Shown: positions 44,575-53,839 of the stretch, one piece after another
Layout: each line of letters opens with the position of its first letter
Position numbering within the stretch: the stretch's first letter is position 1
NCBI GenBank assembly: GCA_945875845.1
Contig: CAMCMB010000016.1
Location: forward strand, 1 to 64,000
Reading direction: 5' to 3'
Origin: Pirellula staleyi DSM 6068
GTDB taxonomy: Bacteria > Planctomycetota > Planctomycetia > Pirellulales > Pirellulaceae
DNA: 64,000 bases
Notes under the pieces: generated by a model
Told to the model about the DNA's origin: nothing
What the model saw: only the letters and a program-made list of their open reading frames with translations
Databases searched by the model: none
Translations under genes and position numbers: made by a program

Positions 44575-45516
44575 ATGGCCTTGGGAAAGACATTTGATAG
44601 CGTTGTTGGCACCGTAGGCAATACGCCCATGATTCGCATCAATCGATTGGTGCAACCGGAGCATGCTACGGTCTTTGCCAAATGCGAGTTCTTTAATCCG
44701 CTTCATAGCGTGAAAGACCGAATCGGAATGGCCATGATTGAGGATGCGGAAATGAGCGGCAAGCTCACCAAAGAAACGCACATCATCGAGCCAACCAGCG
44801 GAAATACGGGTATTGCTTTGGCTTTTGTCTGTGCTGCCAAAGGATATCGGCTAACGCTCACTATGCCTGAGTCGATGTCGGTCGAACGCCGAGCTTTGTT
44901 GCGAGCTCTCGGCGCCAGTCTAGTCTTAACTCCCGCCGCCGACGGCATGCGAGGCGCGATCGCCAAAGCGTCCGAATTGGTCGCCAAGGACGAGCACGGA
45001 TGGATGCCTCAGCAATTTGAAAATCCAGCCAACCCAGCGGTTCACGAGCGAACCACCGGGCCGGAAATTTGGACGGATTCCGCAGGCCAGATCGACGCGA
45101 TCATCGCGGGCGTGGGAACCGGCGGAACGATTACCGGCGTGGCTCGCTACATCAAAAAACTCAACCCGAATTTCAAGGCGATCGCAGTCGAGCCAAAACA
45201 ATCACCTGTTATCAGTGGCGGACAACCGGGCAAACACCGAATCCAAGGAATCGGTGCCGGGTTCATCCCCAAGAACTTGGACCAATCGATCCTTGATGAA
45301 GTGATCCAAGTGGACGACGAACTTGCCTTTGAATGGGGCCGAAAACTATCCAAGCAAGAGGGGATCATGGGGGGGATCAGCAGTGGTGCCAACATGTGGG
45401 CAGCCGCCCAAGTGGCTGCTCGTCCGGAATTCAAAGGCAAGCGGATTGTAACGATCATGTGTAGTCTGGGCGAACGGTACCTTTCAACTCCCTTGTTCGG
45501 AGACTTGGCTTCCTAG
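44575..45516 (+). CDS. cysK: cysteine synthase (O-acetylserine sulfhydrylase)
   Basis: A PLP enzyme making cysteine from O-acetylserine and sulfide. About 313 residues from ATG 44575, chosen because MALGKTFDSVVGTVGNTPMI is the family N-terminus and GCGAGAGAG lies upstream; an in-frame extension to 44482 looks unnatural. The PLP lysine is in NPLHSVKDRIG, the substrate loop is EPTSGNTGIAL, the phosphate loop GVGTGGTITG, and the C-terminus has the GISSGAN motif. Only five bases separate it from the following Tat-exported cyclase-like gene, so they share a transcript. Confidence 0.95.
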   Translation: MALGKTFDSVVGTVGNTPMIRINRLVQPEHATVFAKCEFFNPLHSVKDRIGMAMIEDAEMSGKLTKETHIIEPTSGNTGIALAFVCAAKGYRLTLTMPESMSVERRALLRALGASLVLTPAADGMRGAIAKASELVAKDEHGWMPQQFENPANPAVHERTTGPEIWTDSAGQIDAIIAGVGTGGTITGVARYIKKLNPNFKAIAVEPKQSPVISGGQPGKHRIQGIGAGFIPKNLDQSILDEVIQVDDELAFEWGRKLSKQEGIMGGISSGANMWAAAQVAARPEFKGKRIVTIMCSLGERYLSTPLFGDLAS

Positions 45517-45521
45517 TAACA

Positions 45522-46634
45522 ATGAAATCCTTTTTGATTGCGAAAAATGTTATGTTTGATGACCAACTCATTCCGCGACGAAGGTTTCTTGCGACAGGTG
45601 CTGGAATAGCAGCGTCAGCGACTTGCCTGCCCTATGTGAGTCGAGCCAGCGGCTGTCTTCATACGGCGACTGCTTCGAGCGATGGACGCGATCCAGCTTG
45701 GAATGATGCGACACGCAACGGACTTGAATTTCTCGCTCGCAGCCAGTCCTCGCGCGGGCAGTGGAATACGCCTCCCTATCCCGTCGCAATCGCAGCCTTG
45801 GCTGGTACGGCCATGCTTTGTAGCGGGTCCACGATTACTCAAGGGCCCTATGCAAAGTACCTCAGCCGAACCGCAGATTTCTTAATCAGTCGGAGTCGTG
45901 CCAACGGGCTTATCGGGGATCCGGAAGGGGATCAACGCTACACCTATGGACATGGCTTTTCCATGTTATTCTTGTCGCAAGTGCTTGGCGAAGAGGGGTT
46001 GCAAGATCGGCGGGACGATCTGGTTGAGGTTTTGACCAAGGCGGTCGCCTTTTGCGGCAAAGCTCAGACGCCGGCAGGCGGTTGGGGATACATCAGTGCC
46101 AAAGATGGCAATGACTACGATGAGGGATCCACCACGATCACCCAAGTGCAAGGCCTTCGGGGCTGCCGAAACGCGGGTATCGCTGTTCCAACCGAGATTA
46201 TTGAATCGGCCAAACGCTATATCTACAAATGCCAAAACGAAGACGGTGGAATTAGTTACTCGAGCCAACAGATGGGCAGCTCACGACCAGCCATCACGGC
46301 GGCTAGTTTGGCGGCGCTCTATAACGCTGGCGACTACGAAGGCAAGAAAGTTCCTGAGATGCTTGCTTACTCACGTCGAACACTTTACCCCATCACGGCG
46401 GGTGACGAGTCGTTTGGGCACTGGCACTACACGTATCTTTACTACAGCCAAGTTGTTTACCGCCAAGGGGACGAAGACTGGCTGCCGTTCCGGGATCGAC
46501 TCTACGGGCGAATAGCTGGCGAACAAGGTCAAGATGGTTCGTGGGAAGGGGCAATCAATAATGTGTTCACAACGGCTTGCAATCTCATCATGTTGCAATT
46601 GGATTTGGGATACTTACCGATTTTTCAACGATGA
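45522..46634 (+). CDS. Tat-exported prenyltransferase/squalene-oxidase-repeat protein (first of two)
   Basis: A 370-residue protein with a twin-arginine signal ([20 protein letters not shown]; Met10 is an alternative start). The mature part is an alpha/alpha barrel of squalene-cyclase-like repeats: [69 protein letters not shown]. The catalytic DxDD or QxW set of true terpene cyclases is not evident. The function of these secreted planctomycete proteins is unknown. It lies directly after cysK and one base before a paralogue; its C-terminus (LPIFQR) matches the paralogue's (LPIYQR). Confidence 0.82.
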   Translation: MKSFLIAKNVMFDDQLIPRRRFLATGAGIAASATCLPYVSRASGCLHTATASSDGRDPAWNDATRNGLEFLARSQSSRGQWNTPPYPVAIAALAGTAMLCSGSTITQGPYAKYLSRTADFLISRSRANGLIGDPEGDQRYTYGHGFSMLFLSQVLGEEGLQDRRDDLVEVLTKAVAFCGKAQTPAGGWGYISAKDGNDYDEGSTTITQVQGLRGCRNAGIAVPTEIIESAKRYIYKCQNEDGGISYSSQQMGSSRPAITAASLAALYNAGDYEGKKVPEMLAYSRRTLYPITAGDESFGHWHYTYLYYSQVVYRQGDEDWLPFRDRLYGRIAGEQGQDGSWEGAINNVFTTACNLIMLQLDLGYLPIFQR

Positions 46635-46635
46635 T

Positions 46636-47724
46636 ATGGGCAATCCCCTACTACGTCGTCGCCAAGGTTTTTTGCCCATTCTTTTGGCCGCTTGGTTGCT
46701 TAATTCCATAACCGCGCGATCGCAGGACTCGAATCAGGTTGAGATCGACAATGCATTGCGAAAAGGGGTTAGTTACCTAGTCACCCAGCAACAAAAGAAC
46801 GGTTCCATTGTGGACCGCGGCCACGAAAACGCCATGACCTCCCTCGCAATAATGGCACTCGCTTCGGTAGGCCACCAACCGACGGACCCAACGCCAGAAG
46901 GCGAAGTCATGAAGAAAGGACTCCAATTCATTTTGAGCCCCACTCGGCAAGATAAGGCAGGCTATTTTGGTGCAAGCGATGGCTCAAGGATGTATGGACA
47001 CGGCATCGTCACGTTGATGCTGACCGAAATGCTAGGAATGGGAGGGGATGACTCGACCGATGATTCGCTCCATGATGCCTGTCAACGTGCCATCGATTTA
47101 ATTATTCGCAGTCAACGCATCAAAAAACCAGGCCACGCCAAGGGTGGTTGGCGATACACGCCTGATGCTGCCGACAGCGACCTTTCGGTAAGTGTTTGGC
47201 AATTGATGGCGCTGCGAAGCGCAAAGAACGATGGGCTCGACGTTCCCTCTTCGACAATCGATGATGCGGTAAGCTACCTGGTTCGTTCGTTTACCTCGCC
47301 CATCGATGCAAACGGAAATCCTCGGACTGCAAAAAATGGTTTCTCCTACGAGGCAAATAACGACAACCCATCCTTTACGATGACAGCAGCTGGGCTGCTA
47401 GCGATGCAGGTGTGCGGGCAATATGATTCTCCGCTGGTCGTCGGTGCAACCGACTGGCTTAAGGAGCATCCTCCCCAATGGAGCGAACGTTTTATCCTTT
47501 ACGGCATTTATTATTATGCGCAAGGTATGCATCAACGCGGTGGACCCATCGCGGAACGCGCGGCCGAGTTGGTCGCCAGTAATCTGCTGGGGAAGCAACA
47601 AGAGGACGGTTCATGGAAATCATCCGGTGGGGAAGAGCAGAATGCTGGCAAAGTCTACTGCACTGCGATGGCTATCCTAAGCTTGTCAGTCAAATATCAT
47701 TATTTGCCGATTTACCAACGCTAA
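46636..47724 (+). CDS. exported prenyltransferase/squalene-oxidase-repeat protein (second of two)
   Basis: About 362 residues from ATG 46636, one base after the preceding stop, an arrangement typical of translational coupling. A Sec-type signal peptide ([20 protein letters not shown]) precedes cyclase-like repeats ([66 protein letters not shown]). It parallels its upstream neighbour throughout but the signal is Sec rather than Tat. A haem- or metal-linked role is not evident. No active-site acid motif can be assigned. Confidence 0.82.
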   Translation: MGNPLLRRRQGFLPILLAAWLLNSITARSQDSNQVEIDNALRKGVSYLVTQQQKNGSIVDRGHENAMTSLAIMALASVGHQPTDPTPEGEVMKKGLQFILSPTRQDKAGYFGASDGSRMYGHGIVTLMLTEMLGMGGDDSTDDSLHDACQRAIDLIIRSQRIKKPGHAKGGWRYTPDAADSDLSVSVWQLMALRSAKNDGLDVPSSTIDDAVSYLVRSFTSPIDANGNPRTAKNGFSYEANNDNPSFTMTAAGLLAMQVCGQYDSPLVVGATDWLKEHPPQWSERFILYGIYYYAQGMHQRGGPIAERAAELVASNLLGKQQEDGSWKSSGGEEQNAGKVYCTAMAILSLSVKYHYLPIYQR

Positions 47725-47798
47725 GTCGATCGCGGAGTGCGTGAGGCTCCTGCCTCCAAGCATGCTTTCATCGGCTTTGCCCAATCCATTCCTTGCTT

Positions 47799-47859
47799 GG
47801 GAGGGTGAGGCTCCTGCCGAACCATTGCGTCGTAAGCTCGGCAGGAGCCTCACCCTCCC
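47799..47859. repeat. long perfect inverted repeat, GGGAGGGTGAGGCTCC type
   Basis: Two perfectly complementary 22-base arms (47799-47820 and 47838-47859) separated by 17 bases, beginning GGGAGGGTGAGGCTCCTGCC. A partial copy (GTGAGGCTCCTGCC) lies at about 47743. It could act as a terminator-like hairpin after the cyclase-like pair but has no T-run. Confidence 0.85.
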
Positions 47860-47882
47860 ATGGTTGTTCCATTGAGCATTCC

Positions 47883-48185
47883 TCAGGATAGCCTGAATCT
47901 TGGTGACGACTTGTGCGATGGATCTCTGGTTGGATTGCAATGCGTCACATCCAAAGAGGGTTGGATGCCCGACGACTTCGAAACGGGTTGGATTGCCTTT
48001 GCAGGCATGAGTTCCCGAACGCGTTGACTCATCACGGCCGCGTCGTACCAGGTGAACGACAATTGGGGGTCAGCCGCATAGCGTCCAAGCATGCGCAATG
48101 TTTCCGTTCGATTCACTTCATCGAACATAAAGATGTATTGTTCCTCGCCGCGTACCAATGCAACGACATTGATTTCCATGCTCAT
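47883..48185 (-). CDS. small conserved planctomycete protein
   Basis: A 100-residue soluble protein, start at 48185 or Met3 at 48179. The N-terminal core, MEINVVALVRGEEQYIFMFD followed by EVNRTETLRMLGRYAADPQL and SFTWYDAAVMSQRVR, is of a kind I remember as recurring in planctomycete genomes without known function. The last about 35 residues look poorly conserved. No ribosome site stands out. It lies in a repeat-rich stretch on the opposite strand to the cyclase-like pair. Confidence 0.65.
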   Translation of the reverse strand: MSMEINVVALVRGEEQYIFMFDEVNRTETLRMLGRYAADPQLSFTWYDAAVMSQRVRELMPAKAIQPVSKSSGIQPSLDVTHCNPTRDPSHKSSPRFRLS

Positions 48186-48238
48186 GCCACCGACCCTCCG
48201 TGTCTAGTTCCCGATTGCTGCTGCCCGTGCCTGGACAG

Positions 48239-48544
48239 TTAGCGTTCGTATCGGACGATAGGCCATCGAACAATCATCCGACTTTCCAATTGTCCGACTC
48301 GCCAGGATGCCGTTCCGACGAAGTGCTGATCGGAGAGGAATCTTGTAAAGTCTTCACTGCATTGGAGATACGCTTGCCAGCTACCAAAACGAGTGGCGTC
48401 ACGAAAGGAAAAGAACTCCTCAAGTGCATTTGCGAAATCTTCGTCATTCCCGGTACAGGTGCGCATACAGGAATTCATTGGTTCGAGCTGGACTCGCAAA
48501 TATTGGTACGTTGGGAATCTGAGCACGAACTCTCTGACAGACAA
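48239..48544 (-). CDS. possible small hypothetical protein
   Basis: A 101-residue open frame read in the same direction as, and 53 bases upstream of, the small conserved gene. Its composition is protein-like (FVLRFPTYQYLRVQLEP; EDFANALEEFFSFRDATRFG; WQAYLQCSEDFTRFLS), with a cluster of aromatic residues and acidic helices. A 121-residue frame on the opposite strand is less protein-like. No family is recognised. Confidence 0.4.
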   Translation of the reverse strand: MSVREFVLRFPTYQYLRVQLEPMNSCMRTCTGNDEDFANALEEFFSFRDATRFGSWQAYLQCSEDFTRFLSDQHFVGTASWRVGQLESRMIVRWPIVRYER

Positions 48545-48836
48545 TACGCTAGGAGCTACTGCTAGGCACAGCAGCAGCTCCCAATCACATGACGATTTCC
48601 CCCCCGGGAACAGTCTTTGTCATCGGAACAATCGGCAGAGTCAGCCCAAACAAAAAGAAGGAATGAGCCACTTTTCCAGGATTGGAAGGCTAGCACTCGT
48701 CAAATCGTCCTCTTCGTCTTGGCCGTGAAAAAGTGGCATGGGCGTCTCGCCCATGGATTCGCGAGCAAGCGCGCTCGTGCCACGCGATGAAAACCCGTGC
48801 CCGTAAGCGAGGTGCCGACTGCAATCCCTCGCTCAC

Positions 48837-48969
48837 CGGCTTGTTGATTTAGTGAAGTCATTATTGGGTAAGGGCGGTGAGACGGACTTCCATGGCCGTC
48901 AATGGGGAATTCTACGGACTAGGAAGTCCGTGGTACCATTAAAGCAACAAGCCGTCACGCGTCGGGTTA
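48837..48969. repeat. third copy of the MITE-like inverted repeat
   Basis: CGGCTTGTTGATTTA at the left and TAAAGCAACAAGCCG (48940-48954) at the right, followed by TCACGCGTCGGGTTA, one base different from the outer terminal repeat at 19184-19198. Central GACGGACTTCC / GGAAGTCCGT arms are retained. Confidence 0.85.
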
Positions 48970-49378
48970 CCATACCCTTTCCAACGAAGAACGCGCCCTC
49001 GTCGCTTACAAACTCGCCAGGCGGTACAGATTTCCTAATAGAAAAACTCATCGTACGAGGCCAAATTTGCCGAGTTTAGTTTCGGTGTCTACTTTCCATT
49101 AAGAATTTTTTGGTGCGTCAATATGGAAACGAAGAAAACGAGCGAGTCCTTGGACGAAACGATCCCTGTTCTGGGTAGTAGCCGCATCCATCCCGGCAAG
49201 CCCAACGCTCCAACAGACCGCAAGCTTGGCCATGAACTCAGCCAGCCATTTCTTTGGCGATCTGCTTCACTCAAATCAACCAACAACACCCAGTGGCCGC
49301 TCGGAGCAGACTCCACCCGAGTTGAGTCTCAAGCAAAATAGAGATTCCGCGAGTTTTTGTGGCCGTGTACCAACGAAA

Positions 49379-49416
49379 AAAAATCGGCCCGCCAAGTGAA
49401 TGGCAGGCCGATTTTT
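49379..49416 (-). terminator. intrinsic terminator of the cysteine-rich protein gene
   Basis: Arms AAAAATCGGCCCGCC (49379-49393) and GGCAGGCCGATTTTT (49402-49416) pair with one mismatch around an eight-base loop. On the minus strand the hairpin is followed by a run of eight T, ideal for the gene that ends at 49458. Confidence 0.85.
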
Positions 49417-49457
49417 ATTAGATCATGTCTTGCGACAAGCGGTCCGATCTTTCGCAG

Positions 49458-50261
49458 TTAGCGAATTCGGGTATTGCTTGCCTGAATGACATGACGCTTG
49501 GTGTTCATATAAGCGTGTGGGTCAACCACTGGAGCTGGAGCGGCCATTGGCGAAGCCATTGGTGCCGACACAGCTGTTCCGCCGCACGAGCTGCAACCGG
49601 AAGCTACTGGAGATGCATATGCATCGCAAGCTCCGGCGTCGCAACTCTTCTTCTTGCATGAGAAAATCTTTGCGAGCAAACCGCAATGCTTTTTAGCACC
49701 GCATCCGCTATCGCAGGATGGAGCAGCGCTGCAAGGATCGCAAGCAGCAATTTCTGCTCCGCAGCTTGGAGCACCAACACCTGCTCCGCATGGCGAACCC
49801 ATCTCGGCTCCGCAGCTTGGTCCGAGTGGATCGCTGCAACCTGAAGCACATGTTGATTTGCTGGCGAATTTACTCTTCAGACCGCAAAGCTTGCCCTTCA
49901 AGTGACCAAAGAGTGGCCGGTGAGCTGGTGCTCCACAGCTTGGTGCTCCGCAAGAACCGCTCGAAGCGATTTCTGCGCCGCAGCTTGGACCGTTGACGAT
50001 TCCTCCAAAGCCTGAACCACATGGTGCAGCTATTTCAGCTCCACATGATGGTCCTGCACCGCAACCCGAACCGATTCCTGAACCGCACGGCGAGGCCATT
50101 TCGGCTCCGCAGGATGGATCAGACACGGAAGTATCGCAGCACGAGCTCTTGGCTCCGCAACCATTACCGCCCAGCAAACGACCCAACAGGTCGCCACCGA
50201 AGCTTTGGCCGCAAAGGCTTGCGCCCAAAACCAACGAACCTAAAACAAGTTTAATTTTCAT
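49458..50261 (-). CDS. secreted cysteine-rich repeat protein
   Basis: A 267-residue exported protein; signal peptide MKIKLVLGSLVLGASLCGQS. The mature part has repeated PSCGAE(I/M)A blocks alternating with SPCGSG or APCGSG, plus Cys-Cys and Cys-Gly-Ala-Lys units; roughly one residue in nine is cysteine. Such Gly/Cys-rich proteins fit the disulfide-rich proteinaceous walls described in planctomycetes, but homology is not shown. A basic, helical stretch (LKGKLCGLKSKFASK) interrupts the repeats, and the C-terminus ends DPHAYMNTKRHVIQASNTRI. It has its own strong terminator and appears monocistronic. Confidence 0.85.
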   Translation of the reverse strand: MKIKLVLGSLVLGASLCGQSFGGDLLGRLLGGNGCGAKSSCCDTSVSDPSCGAEMASPCGSGIGSGCGAGPSCGAEIAAPCGSGFGGIVNGPSCGAEIASSGSCGAPSCGAPAHRPLFGHLKGKLCGLKSKFASKSTCASGCSDPLGPSCGAEMGSPCGAGVGAPSCGAEIAACDPCSAAPSCDSGCGAKKHCGLLAKIFSCKKKSCDAGACDAYASPVASGCSSCGGTAVSAPMASPMAAPAPVVDPHAYMNTKRHVIQASNTRIR

Positions 50262-50855
50262 CGAGCCAAATCTCCCTACGTATATTGTTCACTGACTGCG
50301 GTTCACAGGCCAACTAGGACGGTTGTGTTGAGACCGGTTTCGGCGCACGAAGCCGCCGCCGAAATCGCCCTCTACTGGCGTGGCATGGTGCGACGCGCTT
50401 TCGCACGTCGCTGTTGACTTCGTTAGCCTCGTATCACAAATGGAAGCGTTCCTGTTAAGCTACCATTTGTCCGTCGTTTGTCGTGCTTTTAAGAACCCCT
50501 CAGTCCTTAAAGGCTTCACTGCAGTTGCCGGTCGAGTATTCCTGTCACTCGATCAGTATCTGGGTCACCGGCAATCCGTTCGATCGCACCTAATCTGACT
50601 TGGATGAACGTACAACCAAGTTAAGATGCGAAGTTGAGGGAAGTATCGGACGAACGGTGAAATGCCCTTGAGCATGCAATGCCATTTTTCGAAAAATGAC
50701 GCCTGATAAGAGTTTACGTAACATTTGACGCCTAAGTCGCGTACTCGGATAACTCCTAAAAATCGCAAGCACAAACCTCCCAGACTACTATGGGGAGACG
50801 TTAACTTTTAAGCAATCGTTAGAGTCTTCCTGCCTTTCCTTTTTGAAATGCCAAA
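50262..50855. other. intergenic region between divergent genes
   Basis: The 594 bases should hold the promoters of the cysteine-rich protein gene and the glycosyltransferase gene. An inverted repeat TTTCGGCG...GCCGCCGCCGAAA lies near 50338-50367, and TGCCGGT...ACCGGCA near 50526-50575. No coding frame looks real and I cannot assign a regulator. Confidence 0.45.
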
Positions 50856-52154
50856 ATGAAAATCGCTTATTTGACTGCCGGTGCGGCTGGAATGTTTTGC
50901 GGTTCATGTTTACACGACAATGCGCTTGCCAAAGCGATGCATCGCCTTGGACATGATTGCATCCTAGTCCCCGTATACACTCCAATCCGCACCGACAATG
51001 AAGACGTTAGTATCGATAAAGTGTTCATGGGTGGCATCAATGTCTATCTTCAGCAGAAACTCCCTTGGCTTTCTTATTTGCCGGATTGGCTCGACGGCTT
51101 TCTGAACCAGCCATGGCTGATCACCCCCCTGACCAAGAATGCTGGCAAAACATCACCCAGCCTACTAGGTGCGCTCTCGGTCTCAATGCTAAAGGGAATG
51201 CAGGGGCGGCAACGAAAAGAGTTCCGGCGTTTGCTCGACTGGCTCGATCGCGATGTCCAACCCGATGTCCTGATCTTCACCAACCTTCTGATCGGCGGCG
51301 CAATCCCGGACGTCAAGAAACGCAGCCATGCAAAGGTGTTCGTGACATTGCAGGGAGATGACATCTTCCTGGATTCGTTGCCGACGAAGTATCGAGACAA
51401 AGCCATTGAGCTGATGCAAAATCTAGTACCGCTCGTGGACGGATTCTTGATCCACTCCGAGGATTACGCCCATCGCATGCGTTCGATGCTCAAAATTCCG
51501 ATGAACAGGATTCACGTGATACCTCTCGGGATCGATATTGCCGATTTTAGAAACACGCCGCAAAGCGATCGTGATCCCAACTCTTTTTCGTTGGGTTACC
51601 TCGCGAGAATGGCACCAGAGAAGGGTTTGCACCGTTTGGTAGACGCCTTCATCGCAATTGCAAGCAAACCTTCAGCTAAGCACGTGAAACTCAAAATGGC
51701 CGGCTGGATGGGCCCGCAGCACGCGGAGTTTTGGGCGGAACAAAAGAGCAAGCTGACAAAGGCAGGCTTGAACGATCGGTGGGAATATATCGGGAGCATC
51801 GACCGCAAGGACAAGGCCAAATTTCTCAACTCAATCGAACTGTTCTGCGTTCCAACAACCTACGCCGAACCCAAAGGACTGTTTTTACTGGAAGCGATCG
51901 CGGCTGGCGTACCGTATGTTCAGCCTGACCATGGAGCGTTTCCAGAATTGCATCAACGGTTGCGGAACGTTTCGGATGAGCATTCGATGGGGCAATTGTT
52001 TCGGGCCGAATCCATGGAAGATCTGTGCGAAAAGCTACTGGAATCCATCCATGCAAAGGTGCGTGCGTCAACCGTCCCCCCGTCTATCCTTGAGGAAATC
52101 GGCATTGCAAAGCATGCGCAACGGGTCTTAGATGTGCTTACCAAAGAAACTTAA
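50856..52154 (+). CDS. glycosyltransferase family 4 protein
   Basis: A 432-residue GT-B glycosyltransferase. The N-terminal domain begins KIAYLTAGAAGMFCGSCLHD; the C-terminal donor domain has SLGYLARMAPEKGLHRLVDA and the E(x)7E-like motif AEPKGLFLLEAIAAGVPYVQP, which binds the nucleotide-sugar phosphate. It would transfer a sugar in the cytosol for a cell-surface glycan or glycolipid. It is not in a polysaccharide cluster; donor and acceptor are unknown. A likely ribosome site is lacking within the last ten bases before ATG. Confidence 0.9.
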   Translation: MKIAYLTAGAAGMFCGSCLHDNALAKAMHRLGHDCILVPVYTPIRTDNEDVSIDKVFMGGINVYLQQKLPWLSYLPDWLDGFLNQPWLITPLTKNAGKTSPSLLGALSVSMLKGMQGRQRKEFRRLLDWLDRDVQPDVLIFTNLLIGGAIPDVKKRSHAKVFVTLQGDDIFLDSLPTKYRDKAIELMQNLVPLVDGFLIHSEDYAHRMRSMLKIPMNRIHVIPLGIDIADFRNTPQSDRDPNSFSLGYLARMAPEKGLHRLVDAFIAIASKPSAKHVKLKMAGWMGPQHAEFWAEQKSKLTKAGLNDRWEYIGSIDRKDKAKFLNSIELFCVPTTYAEPKGLFLLEAIAAGVPYVQPDHGAFPELHQRLRNVSDEHSMGQLFRAESMEDLCEKLLESIHAKVRASTVPPSILEEIGIAKHAQRVLDVLTKET

Positions 52155-52414
52155 CGGTACGTTTTAACCGGGGTAAACTGATTTTTTACGGTTCAGTGAT
52201 GTTTGGGTTATGTTCCGGTTTGCATTGCGCTATTATCTATATCACCAACCGCTGATAGCCTAGCAGGGCTAAGCGAAGTGATCGGTGAAGAACGCGATCG
52301 CAAGCTAGAAGCAGCACGCAAACAACGTCGAGAGAACCGAGCTGCGTGGTTTGAGCGAAGCAGCTACAACGAAGGATACTCCATTTGCCGGTGATCCAAG
52401 ACGCAATGATCTCA
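52155..52414. other. short intergenic region with a gene-like fragment
   Basis: The 260 bases include a 63-residue frame (52203-52394) whose end, GEERDRKLEAARKQRRENRA, looks like a protein tail but has no partner domain. I regard it as unproven. Confidence 0.35.
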
Positions 52415-53227
52415 CTACTTTTTCCACCGGATCGTTCGACCTATCAGGTGCTTCCATCGGGACAGTTTTCTTCCCGCATTTTCTATTGGCATCGACAACC
52501 ATTTTTTTGTGACTTCATCTGGACGTGCCTTGAAGATAGTACTGTGACTCGTCCCATCCCAGCCTTGAGGGGCTTCTTTTGTGTAATAGTAGGCCGCGAA
52601 GGACTTTCTTGCAGTGTTCGGAGGACAATTGACAGATGTGACTCCATGATAGCTAATTTCATTAGTCTCAAACACGACACACCGATTGAAGATCGGACTG
52701 AACGAATGAACGCAGTTCTGGACGTCTTTGTCCCAAAGCTCAATGTTGCCTCCCCACTCTGGTCGCCATTCTTTGTTGAAGTAGATCAAGATATTCAATC
52801 GCCGGTGGAGCTGTCGGTCTTCGATGTAATTGAAGTCGACATGAACATCCAAGTGACCGCGCGGTCCGGTTTGATGTATTCCTCCGCCTACCAGTTGGTC
52901 ATCTGGCAAAAGGCTCTGAATATCCATCACGTAATCCAAGATATTTAAGAATTCTTGTGAAGCAAGTGCAGTGTTCAGTTCTTGAATCGCGGGAGCAAAC
53001 GAAGAGCTATCGGTAAGCTGCACTTTCCTTTTCTCATTTACTGCATCGAACGATCGCCCTTTACTCATGGCTTCGCTAAACGACGGGAAGCTCTCAAGCA
53101 CACGTTCCGCAAACTCAGAGGTCAGGAAATTGTCGATGTAAAAAAAAGGGAATGGCTTAGCGTTCCTAACCGTTGTTCTGAGCGCTTCCACGTCAAAAGT
53201 GTTGATGGAATTGGGGAATGGATGCAT
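52415..53227 (-). CDS. 2-oxoglutarate/Fe(II)-dependent oxygenase (prolyl-4-hydroxylase-like)
   Basis: A 270-residue double-stranded beta-helix oxygenase. The iron ligands are seen in HVDFN (HxD, about residue 128) and SYHGVTSV (distal His, about 198), and the 2-oxoglutarate-binding Arg in ARKSFAAYYYT (about 211). The N-terminal segment FPFFYIDNFLTSEFAERVL is typical of the 2OG-FeII_Oxy_3 group, many of which hydroxylate sugars or proteins in glycan loci. Codon use looks more AT-rich than its neighbours and both sides hold broken genes, suggesting a transferred segment. The substrate is unknown. Confidence 0.87.
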   Translation of the reverse strand: MHPFPNSINTFDVEALRTTVRNAKPFPFFYIDNFLTSEFAERVLESFPSFSEAMSKGRSFDAVNEKRKVQLTDSSSFAPAIQELNTALASQEFLNILDYVMDIQSLLPDDQLVGGGIHQTGPRGHLDVHVDFNYIEDRQLHRRLNILIYFNKEWRPEWGGNIELWDKDVQNCVHSFSPIFNRCVVFETNEISYHGVTSVNCPPNTARKSFAAYYYTKEAPQGWDGTSHSTIFKARPDEVTKKWLSMPIENAGRKLSRWKHLIGRTIRWKK

Positions 53228-53251
53228 AAATCCGTTACTCCTTCGTTATGT

Positions 53252-53646
53252 TTAGTGGCTAATTCTTGGTGCTACTCGTGCCCAATCGCGAATTTCTAGA
53301 CGCCTCTCCGAAGGAATGGCAAAATAGTTCGTGCAGACTCGTGGATAATTATGTGCAGATAGAAATTCTTGAAATTCCGTGCAGGTTGCATTGTGCGCAA
53401 CGCGAATTGGGCTAAATAATTTCTTTTGAAGTTCATTGAACCATTCACGGAGTCTTGCCGTCTTTTTCTCACTTGGCACAGCACTTTCAAAACTCGTCCC
53501 GCGTTCTTTAAGTAACCTTTGGAAAGATCGATTACTTCCGGATCGGCGACGACTCCACTGGAAACGAACGCCAATTGGGACAACAGTGTCGGCGTGTAAA
53601 CACGCGAAACCGCCAATGCTCGACTCTCTTCATGCCAAATCTTCAA
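53252..53646 (-). pseudogene. frameshifted remnant of an unidentified gene
   Basis: Two minus-strand frames are separately plausible. The upstream one (53646 downward) reads RALAVSRVYTPTLLSQLAFV then GVVADPEVIDLSKGYLKNAG. The downstream one (to 53252) reads TARLREWFNELQKKLFSPIR then HNYPRVCTNYFAIPSERRLE. They meet around 53470-53480 and join into one protein-like sequence only by a frame change, so a single gene seems broken. No family is recognised. It lies between the oxygenase and a dead transposase. Confidence 0.45.
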
Positions 53647-53839
53647 TTCTAGATTCTTACCGGCGTCGGCTCCAAATGCAACAGCAATTCCCGGTCAGTT
53701 GTAAATTTGGGTGCACGTCAGCTTTGGGAGGGACGCAGGGACACAGTTTTTTTCGGGGGGGTAGTTGCATCTTGGGTTTGGAATTTCTAGTGACATGGAA
53801 TCAGCCTTGCTTCTATCGGCCTTTTCGACGTAGTGAACC

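Larger units (their letters stand above)
48545..49457. other. repeat-rich intergenic region
   Basis: No gene is convincing in these roughly 900 bases. A third MITE-like copy occupies 48837-48969. Short palindromic strings (ATGGGCGTCTCGCCCAT at 48747-48763; GCGAGCAAGCGCGCTCG) precede it. A terminator is at 49379-49416. A 72-residue frame at 49123-49341 lacks ribosome site and family features. Confidence 0.6.

Noticed and set aside
49123-49341. 72-residue frame near the terminator of the cysteine-rich gene
   Set aside because: No ribosome site, no motif, irregular composition.
52203-52394. 63-residue frame between glycosyltransferase and oxygenase
   Set aside because: The tail is helix-like but the N-terminal half is not, and no family or ribosome site supports it.
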